64,000 bases of DNA from positions 1-64,000 of the forward strand of contig JAHDDE010000003.1 in NCBI GenBank assembly GCA_020629515.1, read 5' to 3'. The notes beneath the pieces were generated by a model. That model saw only the letters and a list, made by a program, of their open reading frames with translations, did not search any database and had not been told where the DNA came from. A program made the translations under genes and the position numbers. Every line of letters begins with the position of its first letter. Positions within the stretch are counted from its first letter, which is position 1. Origin of the DNA: Saprospiraceae bacterium. Lineage in GTDB: Bacteria; Bacteroidota; Bacteroidia; Chitinophagales; Saprospiraceae. Positions 15,806 through 24,426 of this stretch are shown in pieces.

Positions 15806-16838
15806 GGAATGGTAGAGAAATTACACGTCTCGAGAACTGCTCAAAACGCTCTCTAATAATGTCCAATTCAATCTGATCATTATGAATAATGAGTTCAGCG
15901 AGAACATTTATATCTGAAAAATATAGACCTGCTTCACCAGCCACTTCACGATGGACAATAGTATCTGATAATATGAGTTTCAGACCATATGACAAGCTTT
16001 CTGTGATAGGCATGCCGAATCCTTCATATTCTGAGGCATAGACTAATACATCACTTTTTTTATATAGATCATGAAGCTCCTCATCGTCGACATATCCAAC
16101 AAGGTCAACCAAATGATTTACAGGGGATTTATTCAGTTTATTATAAAATCCATCGTTATTCCAACCCTTCTGGCCAACAACAATCCATTCAAAATCAGAA
16201 AATCCTCTACCATAAGCTCGCTCAAAACCTGCAAGGATTAATTCATGTCTTTTTCTTGGCTCAATGGTCCCCACAGTTAAAAAGGTAGTAGTAGTCTTGT
16301 CTTCATCCGTCTTTGGTGTAAAAGTACTGGCTAAACGAGGATAATTGACATAGATTTTATTTGGCTCAATTCCGAATTGATCTACTACATCTTTTTTAGT
16401 ACTGTATGAATTAGTCAATATCCCATCAACTTTCTGAAGTAAACGTCTAAAAAACAATCTGTGCCATGTAACTGACAAGCGATCATGATAATATGGATAT
16501 AGTATAGGTGTCAAGTCATGCACCATCGTCATTCTTTTGATTTGTCTATTAAGGCGGAAAGGACCGAAGTGAGCCATCTCAATGGCCACATCAGCATCTA
16601 AAGAATTAATGACTTTTGGAATTGCCCCAAAATATCTCAATCTATAATGAAAAGGTACGCGTTGATTTATGGGAATCACTATGTTTTTTGAGCCAACTAT
16701 CTCATATGCTTCTGATGTAATATGATAAAATTCATTATTGGAAAAGTCTCGAATAACATCAGGAATAAAATTTTTAGCATAATAGTGTATGCCCGCAATT
16801 TGGGTGGTTAAACAATCTGCAATAAAGACGACCTTCAT
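15798..16838 (-). CDS. family 4 glycosyltransferase (GT-B fold)
   Basis: The 346-residue protein has the GT4 layout: an N-terminal acceptor domain starting MKVVFIAD, the TVGTIEPRKRHELIL hinge motif, and the donor-binding SEYEGFGMPITESLSYG (E-x7-E motif). It transfers a nucleotide-sugar-derived sugar onto an unknown acceptor, probably a cell-surface glycan. ATG at 16838 gives the usual start; a GTG at 16847 would add three residues. It is the last gene of the leftward series from ligD, 12 nt after the hotdog gene, although its role fits the convergent sugar genes better. Confidence 0.85.
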   Translation of the reverse strand: MKVVFIADCLTTQIAGIHYYAKNFIPDVIRDFSNNEFYHITSEAYEIVGSKNIVIPINQRVPFHYRLRYFGAIPKVINSLDADVAIEMAHFGPFRLNRQIKRMTMVHDLTPILYPYYHDRLSVTWHRLFFRRLLQKVDGILTNSYSTKKDVVDQFGIEPNKIYVNYPRLASTFTPKTDEDKTTTTFLTVGTIEPRKRHELILAGFERAYGRGFSDFEWIVVGQKGWNNDGFYNKLNKSPVNHLVDLVGYVDDEELHDLYKKSDVLVYASEYEGFGMPITESLSYGLKLILSDTIVHREVAGEAGLYFSDINVLAELIIHNDQIELDIIRERFEQFSRRVISLPFLS

Positions 16839-16850
16839 AACCTGCACTTC

Positions 16851-17585
16851 CTATATAAATCTATCTGGATCAATCTCAATCCATACCGAATGCCCTATCG
16901 CCTTGAGCTTTCCGTCAGAGGTAAAAATAGCCGTACCGGCATAATTTTTTCTTTTATCTGTCCCCATATACCAACCCGAGACTATCAGTCTCTCTTCTCG
17001 TTTTATAGGCTCTACAATCTTCGCCTTTAACTTGCCAAGCACCATCATTTTTTCTTCGCTTATTTGTGTGATCGCATATGCTCCTGGACAGTCTAAAGCG
17101 GACCAAATGATCTCGGGATACATATGTCCATGTTGATCATATAGCCCTCTAAAAGTTCTAAATGGTGCGGCAACATAGTCTTTAGAGCCTGATACTCCTG
17201 TGAACAATCGCAGACCATCCTCCTCCATGCGCTGAGGACCACACACAAAACAATGAGGGAATATATGCCGATCAAAACCCGGATAACGTGTTTCGCAAAG
17301 TATAGCATCAGCCATCGAAGGGATCACAGGGACACTTATATCTATATCTGACCTAATCGCCGAAGCTATTAAGTTATTTGCATCCCAAAGTTCATATCTT
17401 CCGTCGACATTTTTGATAATGACTTCAGTATCGAGAGGAGGTGGAGCGATTAATTTAACCTCTATAGTATCATACGGAGTGCTATTAGCCAATAATCCAC
17501 AGACATATCCCCCATTTCCCGAATTAGGAGGTCCGTTGTATTTTGAATTTATAATTACTGACTCCACATTAATTGATTTAGCCAC
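16851..17585 (-). CDS. hotdog-fold protein, thioesterase-like
   Basis: The 244-residue protein looks like two fused hotdog domains. The first has the sequence NSGNGGYVCGLLA followed by EVKLIAPPPLDTEV; the second (about 125-244) holds the strand-helix-strand pattern YPEIIWSALDCPGAYA and a C-terminal AGTAIFTSDGKL. A central CFVCGPQR motif is typical of THEM4/PaaI-like thioesterase relatives. It probably acts on an acyl-CoA or similar thioester, but the substrate is unknown. Translation starts with GTG (17585); no in-frame ATG is available. It lies 28 nt after the EEP nuclease gene in the ligD-ku series. Confidence 0.7.
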   Translation of the reverse strand: MAKSINVESVIINSKYNGPPNSGNGGYVCGLLANSTPYDTIEVKLIAPPPLDTEVIIKNVDGRYELWDANNLIASAIRSDIDISVPVIPSMADAILCETRYPGFDRHIFPHCFVCGPQRMEEDGLRLFTGVSGSKDYVAAPFRTFRGLYDQHGHMYPEIIWSALDCPGAYAITQISEEKMMVLGKLKAKIVEPIKREERLIVSGWYMGTDKRKNYAGTAIFTSDGKLKAIGHSVWIEIDPDRFI

Positions 17586-17613
17586 ATTAATAACATAATT
17601 TAATCATAATAAA

Positions 17614-18306
17614 CTATCCTAAGGTCAGCATCATAGGTGAGTGGTCTGATAAACCTTCTTCACGCCACTTATGCATATACTGACAATCCTTAGTGATAAC
17701 TTTCAAATCTTGATGTACAATAGTATGATCATATCTATATCCATTTCCCTGATGACTATACCAAGAATATTCTTTCACAGTACCATTAATTGCTCTAAAA
17801 GCATCGAAACAGTGTAAAGAGGTTAATTCTTTAAACTCATCTTCATACCAAAAAGAACTGCCTTTTTGATCAATGTGATTTATCCCTGTGTTGAAGTCTC
17901 CACAAAATATCATTGGCTGATCATCACCAGTCGCTCTTTGTATCAGTATCTCAAATAAGTTATGCTTTTTCTTATGGGGAAGATACATCCCATATACTGA
18001 GAATGCCGAGAATGACGCTTTTATTAAATTGTGGTCATATTCAGTTGTATGACCGATAAAAAGTTCAGAATCAAAGGGTAATGTAGACGCTATAATCACA
18101 GAATTAATATTAGCATCAGCACTGCTAACTGCTTGAAATCGATAGCCCATCCTTAATAAATTAGTCCGAAGCTTTATTCCAGAATCATTATTTCTATATT
18201 CTGATAATACTATTATCTGAGCATTTGCCTTTGATAGTGCTTTGGTAATTTGAAGTATTCTACTTCCTCCTCCTTGTCTTATGTTCCAAGAGAGTATTTT
18301 TATCAT
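17614..18306 (-). CDS. EEP-family (ExoIII/DNase I-like) nuclease or phosphatase, coupled to Ku
   Basis: The 230-residue protein has the endonuclease/exonuclease/phosphatase fold with the usual metal and catalytic residues: N8 in SWNIRQGG, E36 in LSEYR, D and N in CGDFNTG, and the terminal D-H pair in LSDHSP. Family members cleave phosphodiesters or phosphomonoesters in DNA, RNA or lipids. The start ATG overlaps the ku stop (ATGA), which gives tight translational coupling and points to a DNA-end-processing job in non-homologous end joining. That function is inferred from position. No signal peptide is present, so it is cytoplasmic. Confidence 0.82.
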   Translation of the reverse strand: MIKILSWNIRQGGGSRILQITKALSKANAQIIVLSEYRNNDSGIKLRTNLLRMGYRFQAVSSADANINSVIIASTLPFDSELFIGHTTEYDHNLIKASFSAFSVYGMYLPHKKKHNLFEILIQRATGDDQPMIFCGDFNTGINHIDQKGSSFWYEDEFKELTSLHCFDAFRAINGTVKEYSWYSHQGNGYRYDHTIVHQDLKVITKDCQYMHKWREEGLSDHSPMMLTLG

Positions 18307-19091
18307 GCACCCTTCTTCATTTTTGCCTCAGCGATACTTGCTTTCAAGGCATCCATGATATCAACTACCGGTGCATCAGACTTCTCTTCTGTGACACTTA
18401 CGATCTCCTGTCCTTCAATCTTTTTATCAACTAATTCCATTAGTGCATCTCGATACCTATCTTCAAAATCAACCTTGTCAAAAGTAGTTGTCAACGATTC
18501 TACTAAGGTCTCAGCTAAGTCAATTTGTTTTTGATCTACTTCGATTACTTCAAGATCTGGAACATTCTCCATTGATCTTAACTCATATGGGAATCTCAGC
18601 TTATACATGATCAAACCTCGCTCCTCGGCCTTCAGCAATACAACATCTTCCTTATCTCTCAAAATGATTCTTCCTATGCCGGCCTTGTTTGTCTTATTTA
18701 ATACATTGGTAAATAAAGAAAAAGTTTTTTTAGCTACCTCTCCAGATGGACCGACGAAGTAAACTGCTTCAAACCTGCTGGGGTGGACCTCTGCAATGTC
18801 GACAAATGCTTCTATATCAATAGCTCGGGTACTTTTTAATTTTAGAGCATCAAATTCTTGTGACTCAAAGACTACATATTGATCATCCGAATATTCATAT
18901 CCTTTTACAATATCCTTGCTTGACACCTTCTTATTACAAGATTTGCATACTTTCTGATAGGAAATACGCCCATTATCTTCTTTATGAAGTTGATTAAAAC
19001 TAATATTTCCTTTAGTCTCTACAGCATTGAAAATCTGAATGGGTATGGTAACTAATGAAAAACGAATATGTCCTTTCCAAATCGATCTCAT
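18303..19091 (-). CDS. ku: non-homologous end-joining protein Ku
   Basis: The 262-residue bacterial Ku starts MRSIWKGHIRFSLVTIPIQIF, the standard opening, and shows the CKSCNKKV and KGYEYSDDQYV core and the ring-forming central strands. It has a short C-terminal tail (DIMDALKASIAEAKMKKGA) of the kind that contacts LigD. As a homodimer it threads onto double-strand DNA ends and recruits LigD. It starts 17 nt after ligD and overlaps the EEP nuclease gene by 4 bp. Confidence 0.96.
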   Translation of the reverse strand: MRSIWKGHIRFSLVTIPIQIFNAVETKGNISFNQLHKEDNGRISYQKVCKSCNKKVSSKDIVKGYEYSDDQYVVFESQEFDALKLKSTRAIDIEAFVDIAEVHPSRFEAVYFVGPSGEVAKKTFSLFTNVLNKTNKAGIGRIILRDKEDVVLLKAEERGLIMYKLRFPYELRSMENVPDLEVIEVDQKQIDLAETLVESLTTTFDKVDFEDRYRDALMELVDKKIEGQEIVSVTEEKSDAPVVDIMDALKASIAEAKMKKGA

Positions 19092-19108
19092 GTCTTTATG
19101 CTTTTTTC

Positions 19109-21403
19109 TTATTTGATTAAATCAATAAATACTGGCTCCCTGTAAGTCCCATTATTAGTTAGTGATGCATATTTTAATTTACATTTTAACCTAGGTTCAA
19201 TCCAAATTGTATTTCTTTCTTCTTCGATCTTTTCGTCGATATATTTTTCCATTATTTCAATATCATCTATCACCGTCATGATATTCTTTAACTTAGTCAT
19301 ATCAAATCCTGTCCCTACCTTACCCATATATTTATAGGTTCCTTTTTCTTTTTTGGCCAAATGTAAGGCCCCAAATACTTCTGCTCTATCTCCCTTACCT
19401 TTAGTATATCCAATGATCAAACATTGATCCATTTTTCTACACTTCACTTTTAACCAAGCATTGGACCGAGTATCTGGCTCATAAATAGCGCTCTGGTCCT
19501 TAGCCATAATTCCTTCCATACCCTTGGCATCAATAGCATCAAAAAGCATTTTCCCATCATCAAATGATTGGCTATATCTGTAGGTAGTATTCCATTTTAT
19601 TACCTGACTTAACCATTGTCTTCTCCTAAATAATGGAGCATCCAAAATATTAGTGCCATCTAAAGATAGCATATCAAAAAAGTATGCTACCACAGGCTTG
19701 GTAGATTGTAATTTGCTTATAGCAGATGGCGAACCCGTATGCATCCGACTGATCACATCAGAAAAAATTGGTCGCCCTTCTTCATCTAATACCACTATCT
19801 CGACATCAAACACCCCGTGCTCAACATTATAAAAATTAGGATCAAGCAGTTCAGGAAATTGTGAAGTAAGTCCTTTACCATTCCTACTGATGATATGTAC
19901 AGTATCTTCCTCTACGTAAATTAGGGCTCTTATACCATCCCATTTAACCTCATATTTATAATCGTTTCCTTTAGGTATTGATGGAGCAGCATTTGCCAAC
20001 ATTGGTTTAAGCTGGTTGTCAATATCAATCTTGGATACTGGGTGGTTAACTTCTATGATCCATTGATCTTCGGCTTTTAGCTTGTAGAGTTTATACTCAC
20101 AGTTTATTCTGAGTCCTTTGAGGTGAAAATGCAGCTTTTTTTCTTCCCTTTTAATCCAATTGATCTGTCCAGTATCAAATATGTACATCTGCCCTGCGCC
20201 ATATTCTCCTTTGGGGATTAGCCCTTCAAATGTCAAATATTTTATAGGGTGATCTTCTGTTCTTATAGCTAGTCTCTTTTGCCCCACTTTATAAGGGAGA
20301 CATTTGGGGATGGCCCAAGAAAGTAATACTCCATTTTGTTCTAATCTGAGATCATAATGTAAATTGCTGGCATTATGCTGCTGAACGACAAATTGATTTT
20401 TGTATTCATACGATATCCGCGGCAAAGGCTCAGGTGAGGCCTCCAAGTTTCTTTTTGATACATAACTATCGAGACGTTCGTCGATCTGATTATTATCCAT
20501 AAATACCTGAATCTTCTGAGTATGAAGGTCTGCTTCATGGTTGCGCCATTCTTGCCAAGGGTCTCGTCTCTGATCTAGATAATTAAATACATTCCTTATG
20601 TTATACTGGCCCGGACTTTCGAGCTTATTAAGTTCTTCCCAAGCAATGGGCATTGATACTGGAGCCCCTTTTCTTCCTCTCAAACTATAAGGAGCAACGG
20701 TAGTATTAGACAGATGATTTCTATAAATATCAATTAGAATTTTTCCTTTTCTCTTTTGTTTAGAGACATTTAAAGTGTATTGATTAGGGAATTTTCTTAT
20801 TAATTCGAGAGAGATACTTTTAGCACATTCTTTAATTTCATCAAACGTCCAGCTTGCGATGACTGGGACTATGATATGCAATCCTTTCCCCCCTGATGTT
20901 TTAATAAATGGTTGATAATTTTTAAGCTCTAATATTTTTTTAAGCTCAAAAGCACATTCTTTGATTTGATCAAAGCTTATTGAATCATCAGGGTCCAAAT
21001 CAAAAATAAAATGATCTGGATAATCATTTCCATCAGCTACAAATTGTGTAGGGTGTAATTCGAGACATGCCAAATTTGCCATCCAAACCAATGATGGCGT
21101 AGTTTGCGCCATTATATATTCTATCGCTTTATCATCGTGCTGTATTATATGACTGGCCAACCAATCGGGTGTCCAATCTGGTTTATCCTTACTATAAAAA
21201 CCCTTTTGGTTTATACCATCAGGAAATCTTATAAATGTCAAAGGTCTATCACGGATATATCTCAACATTATCGGTGCTATCCTCATATAATACTGAATTA
21301 TTTCGGCCTTGGTGACGCTGAGTTGAGGATAGATTACTTTGTCCAAATTTGTTAATTTGAGTTTTCTTCCCTCTACTTCAGTATGTATTATCTTTGCAGA
21401 CAC
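19109..21403 (-). CDS. ligD: multifunctional DNA ligase D (polymerase-phosphoesterase-ligase)
   Basis: A 764-residue LigD with domains in the order POL-PE-LIG, as in mycobacteria and unlike Pseudomonas. POL (about 15-280) has D135/D137 in FDLDPDD and SGGKGLHI. PE (about 330-440) has H349 in NLHYDLRLE and PKGEYGAGQM. The ATP-dependent ligase domain has the adenylated K487 in KWDGIRA and a final OB fold. It fills, trims and seals double-strand breaks held by Ku. No ATG is available: a TTG at 21445 would overlap the divergent DUF1684 gene, so I use the GTG at 21403, which gives a typical N-terminus. The exact start is uncertain; the function is not. Confidence 0.93.
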   Translation of the reverse strand: MSAKIIHTEVEGRKLKLTNLDKVIYPQLSVTKAEIIQYYMRIAPIMLRYIRDRPLTFIRFPDGINQKGFYSKDKPDWTPDWLASHIIQHDDKAIEYIMAQTTPSLVWMANLACLELHPTQFVADGNDYPDHFIFDLDPDDSISFDQIKECAFELKKILELKNYQPFIKTSGGKGLHIIVPVIASWTFDEIKECAKSISLELIRKFPNQYTLNVSKQKRKGKILIDIYRNHLSNTTVAPYSLRGRKGAPVSMPIAWEELNKLESPGQYNIRNVFNYLDQRRDPWQEWRNHEADLHTQKIQVFMDNNQIDERLDSYVSKRNLEASPEPLPRISYEYKNQFVVQQHNASNLHYDLRLEQNGVLLSWAIPKCLPYKVGQKRLAIRTEDHPIKYLTFEGLIPKGEYGAGQMYIFDTGQINWIKREEKKLHFHLKGLRINCEYKLYKLKAEDQWIIEVNHPVSKIDIDNQLKPMLANAAPSIPKGNDYKYEVKWDGIRALIYVEEDTVHIISRNGKGLTSQFPELLDPNFYNVEHGVFDVEIVVLDEEGRPIFSDVISRMHTGSPSAISKLQSTKPVVAYFFDMLSLDGTNILDAPLFRRRQWLSQVIKWNTTYRYSQSFDDGKMLFDAIDAKGMEGIMAKDQSAIYEPDTRSNAWLKVKCRKMDQCLIIGYTKGKGDRAEVFGALHLAKKEKGTYKYMGKVGTGFDMTKLKNIMTVIDDIEIMEKYIDEKIEEERNTIWIEPRLKCKLKYASLTNNGTYREPVFIDLIK

Positions 21404-21435
21404 TTTAACAGATTCTATCAAAAAATTATACAATA

Positions 21436-22329
21436 ATGAATCCAATTCTTAATCGACTATATTTCGTTATTGGGATCATCTCACTACTATCAATTTGTTC
21501 TTGCAAGAGTAGCTACGAAAAAGATATTATCAAGTGGCAAAAAGAAAGATTCGAAGAGCTGAAAGCCCCTTATGGTTGGCCATCGGTGGTTGGTTTATAT
21601 TGGATTAGAAATTCTATGGCTTACTTTGGGCATCAAGAAGGGAATGATTTCATCCTCCCAGAGACGGCTCCATCTGGATTTGGCCGTATAATGGATTATG
21701 ACACGGCATACTATATGATCGCTCACTATAGCCTGAGAGTTCAACTTGATGGAGAGACCGTCACTAAAGTAAGAATGTTGACTGATCAAGAGGAAGGAGG
21801 ACCAAGCGAAGCAAGCTGGAGAAGTTTAAGATGGCATATTATAGAAAGACAAGATAAAGCCTATCTAAGAGTCAAAGACTCACTGAGTCAATATAGAGCC
21901 AATCTAACAGAAATACCTTACTTCTCAATTAATCCAAACTTTAGAGTCGACGCAAAATTTACTCCAGCAGATACCTCAGATAGAGTAAATTATGAGAATA
22001 TAATAGGCATGTCATTCTCTGATTCTTTTGCGGGATATCTCGACTTTCAACTATTAGGTAAAGAGTATCGACTTAAGGCACTTGAAAATGACGACAACAG
22101 TTATTTTGTGATATTTTCAGACGAAACAACTGATCATTCTACATATGGCGGTGGTCGGTATATCTATCCCCTTAAAGCCGACGAAAATGGAATGACAACT
22201 TTAGACTTCAATAAAGCCATCAATCCTCCTTGTGTGTTTACTCCATATGCTACATGCCCATTGCCTCCCGAGGAAAATTTTCTACCAGTCGAAATCGTTG
22301 CCGGTGAAAAAATGATCAAATTGTACTAA
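21436..22329 (+). CDS. DUF1684 lipoprotein
   Basis: The 297-residue protein has a lipoprotein signal (LLSICSC, Cys near 23) and the DUF1684 features: W-x-GL-type segment 'PSVVGLYWIRN', YENIIGM, STYGGGRY, and the conserved end LDFNKAINPPCVFTPYATCPLPP followed by a VEIVAGEK strand (the quoted motif spans positions 260-280 of the protein). The family is widespread in Bacteroidota and actinobacteria, with no established activity. Being lipid-anchored, it acts at the envelope. The promoter must lie in the 32 bp between this start and ligD. Confidence 0.85.
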   Translation: MNPILNRLYFVIGIISLLSICSCKSSYEKDIIKWQKERFEELKAPYGWPSVVGLYWIRNSMAYFGHQEGNDFILPETAPSGFGRIMDYDTAYYMIAHYSLRVQLDGETVTKVRMLTDQEEGGPSEASWRSLRWHIIERQDKAYLRVKDSLSQYRANLTEIPYFSINPNFRVDAKFTPADTSDRVNYENIIGMSFSDSFAGYLDFQLLGKEYRLKALENDDNSYFVIFSDETTDHSTYGGGRYIYPLKADENGMTTLDFNKAINPPCVFTPYATCPLPPEENFLPVEIVAGEKMIKLY

Positions 22330-22385
22330 ATACCATAGCTATAGTCTTCTAATCTTTTAATTCTTTTGTATGTCAAGATAAAAGA

Positions 22386-23828
22386 ATGAAGAACAAAGTA
22401 AATCTAATCACATATGTGGATAGGTTAGCCGATGGTGGTTTAAAAGAATTTATCAATCTATTAAACCATGAACTTAAAGGTATTTTTGGAGGAGTCCACT
22501 TACTTCCATTTTTCTATCCGATAGATGGAGAAGATGCTGGTTTTGACCCAATTGATCATACTAAAGTGGACCATCGTCTAGGCGATTGGGGAGATATCTA
22601 TGCTATCAGTGAATTAGTTGATATTACTTCTGATCTAATCGTCAATCATATTTCTGCACAATCCAATCAGTTCTTAGATGTATTAAAGAATGGTCAATCA
22701 TCTGAATACACCTCTCTTTTTTTAACTAAAGAAACTGTTTTTCCAAATGGTCTTGACTCAGACCAACTTAAAGCAATATACCGCCCTCGGCCAGGACTTC
22801 CATTTTCTGATAAGCTAATGTCTGATGGGACTACTACAGAGTTTTGGACAACTTTTACCTCTAATCAAATAGACATTGATGTATATAGTGAGGCTGGCAA
22901 GACTTACTTAGATTCAATTTTAAACACCTTTGCTCAATCTGGTATCAGCTTGATCAGGTTAGACGCAGCAGGATATGCCGTCAAGAAAGCAGGAACAAGC
23001 TGCTTTATGATACCCGAAACATTTGAATTCATAGATCATCTTACTACCAAGGCCCATGATCTCGGGATGGAAGTTTTAGTAGAGATTCATTCATATTATA
23101 AAGAGCAGATTGAAATTGCAAAGAAGGTAGATTACGTATATGACTTTGCTCTTCCTCCCCTTATTCTTCACGCCATTTATAATCATACAGGTCAATACCT
23201 TAAAAAATGGCTCGACATCAGTCCACGCAATGCTATTACAGTATTGGATACACACGATGGGATTGGAGTGATAGACATAGGTCCTCATAGTCTAGATAAA
23301 AGCTTGAGTGGATTAATCCCAGACGAAGACATCAATTCACTTGTCGAAGAGATGCATACTCGTACCAACAATACTTCAAGATTAGCAACAGGTGAAGCTG
23401 CTTCTAACTTAGACCTCTACCAAGTAAATACAACATACTATGACGCATTAGGCCAAGATGATCGCCTCTATTTATTGGCCAGAGCCATTCAATTTTTTAG
23501 CCCTGGCATCCCACAAGTTTACTATCAAGGATTTTTGGCAGAACCAAATGATATGGATCTTCTTCTTAATACAGGAGTTGGTCGAGATATAAATCGTCAT
23601 TATTTTACAAAAACATCTGTATCTGAAGCTTTAGATCGTCCAGTAGTAGAAGAATTAATACAACTTATAAAGTATAGAAATGGTCGTAAAGCTTTTAATG
23701 GAACTTTCCATTGTAACTATGCTGGTGAAAAGTTAACGTTACAATGGACATTAGATAAAGAACATGAAATTTTGGTCGTTGATTTTGGACAACTAAGTTT
23801 TAATATCAACAGTGTTATTGATCAATAG
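22386..23828 (+). CDS. sucrose phosphorylase (GH13_18)
   Basis: The 480-residue enzyme is homologous over its full length to Bifidobacterium sucrose phosphorylase. The nucleophile is D193 in IRLDAAGY, the acid/base E233 in VEIHSYY and the transition-state Asp D288 in VLDTHDG, nearly the same numbers as in the B. adolescentis enzyme (192/232/290). The phosphate-site loop YRPRPGLPF is present. It converts sucrose and phosphate to glucose-1-phosphate and fructose in the cytoplasm. Relatives act on sucrose-6-phosphate or glucosylglycerol, so the substrate should be tested. No sugar transporter or fructokinase is nearby; the neighbours are unrelated. Confidence 0.88.
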   Translation: MKNKVNLITYVDRLADGGLKEFINLLNHELKGIFGGVHLLPFFYPIDGEDAGFDPIDHTKVDHRLGDWGDIYAISELVDITSDLIVNHISAQSNQFLDVLKNGQSSEYTSLFLTKETVFPNGLDSDQLKAIYRPRPGLPFSDKLMSDGTTTEFWTTFTSNQIDIDVYSEAGKTYLDSILNTFAQSGISLIRLDAAGYAVKKAGTSCFMIPETFEFIDHLTTKAHDLGMEVLVEIHSYYKEQIEIAKKVDYVYDFALPPLILHAIYNHTGQYLKKWLDISPRNAITVLDTHDGIGVIDIGPHSLDKSLSGLIPDEDINSLVEEMHTRTNNTSRLATGEAASNLDLYQVNTTYYDALGQDDRLYLLARAIQFFSPGIPQVYYQGFLAEPNDMDLLLNTGVGRDINRHYFTKTSVSEALDRPVVEELIQLIKYRNGRKAFNGTFHCNYAGEKLTLQWTLDKEHEILVVDFGQLSFNINSVIDQ

Positions 23829-23940
23829 AAACCCTAATATTTCATAGAGTATTCCTCTAAAAGTAATGTTAAGATTGGGTCGATTAGAATTTTTTGAAAC
23901 TATTGGCCGTTTTATTGCTATAACTTAAGAAAGAACTATT

Positions 23941-24426
23941 ATGCGTATAGCAACAATATTGTTAGTTGGATTTTTCTTTTCTATGCAAATGGCAAATGCT
24001 CAGAAAAATATCCCTGAAGCCATTGTGCAGGATATTAATGGCAATGACATAAATATCTTGAACTATAGCAAAGATGGGAAACCAAAAATTATCAGCTTAT
24101 GGGCTACGTGGTGCGGCCCATGTAGACAAGAGCTCAACGCATTGAAAAAAGTGTATCCTAAGTGGAAAGACAATTATGACGTAGAAATTGTAGCCATCAC
24201 TGTAGATCGAGGAAGAATGGTGGCACGAGCTAAAAGCATGTTTGAAGGCAATGGATGGGATTACACCTTTATGCACGACAAAAATCAAGAACTTATGGGA
24301 AAGCTGGGAATAACAGGAATACCCTATTCGATATTGATTGATAAAAATGGAGAAATAAAATCCGTACAGACCGGATACTTCCCAGGTTATGAAAAAGAGT
24401 TGGAAAATAAATTAAAGGCTCTTTAA
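23941..24426 (+). CDS. TlpA/ResA-like exported thioredoxin-fold protein
   Basis: The 161-residue protein has a signal peptide (about 1-20) and a thioredoxin fold with active site WATWCGPCRQEL (C58, C61) and cis-proline GIPYSILID. Such proteins reduce disulfides in the periplasm, often for cytochrome c maturation or general redox upkeep. There is no adjacent cytochrome assembly gene. Its stop overlaps the convergent uup gene by 4 bp. Confidence 0.87.
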   Translation: MRIATILLVGFFFSMQMANAQKNIPEAIVQDINGNDINILNYSKDGKPKIISLWATWCGPCRQELNALKKVYPKWKDNYDVEIVAITVDRGRMVARAKSMFEGNGWDYTFMHDKNQELMGKLGITGIPYSILIDKNGEIKSVQTGYFPGYEKELENKLKAL

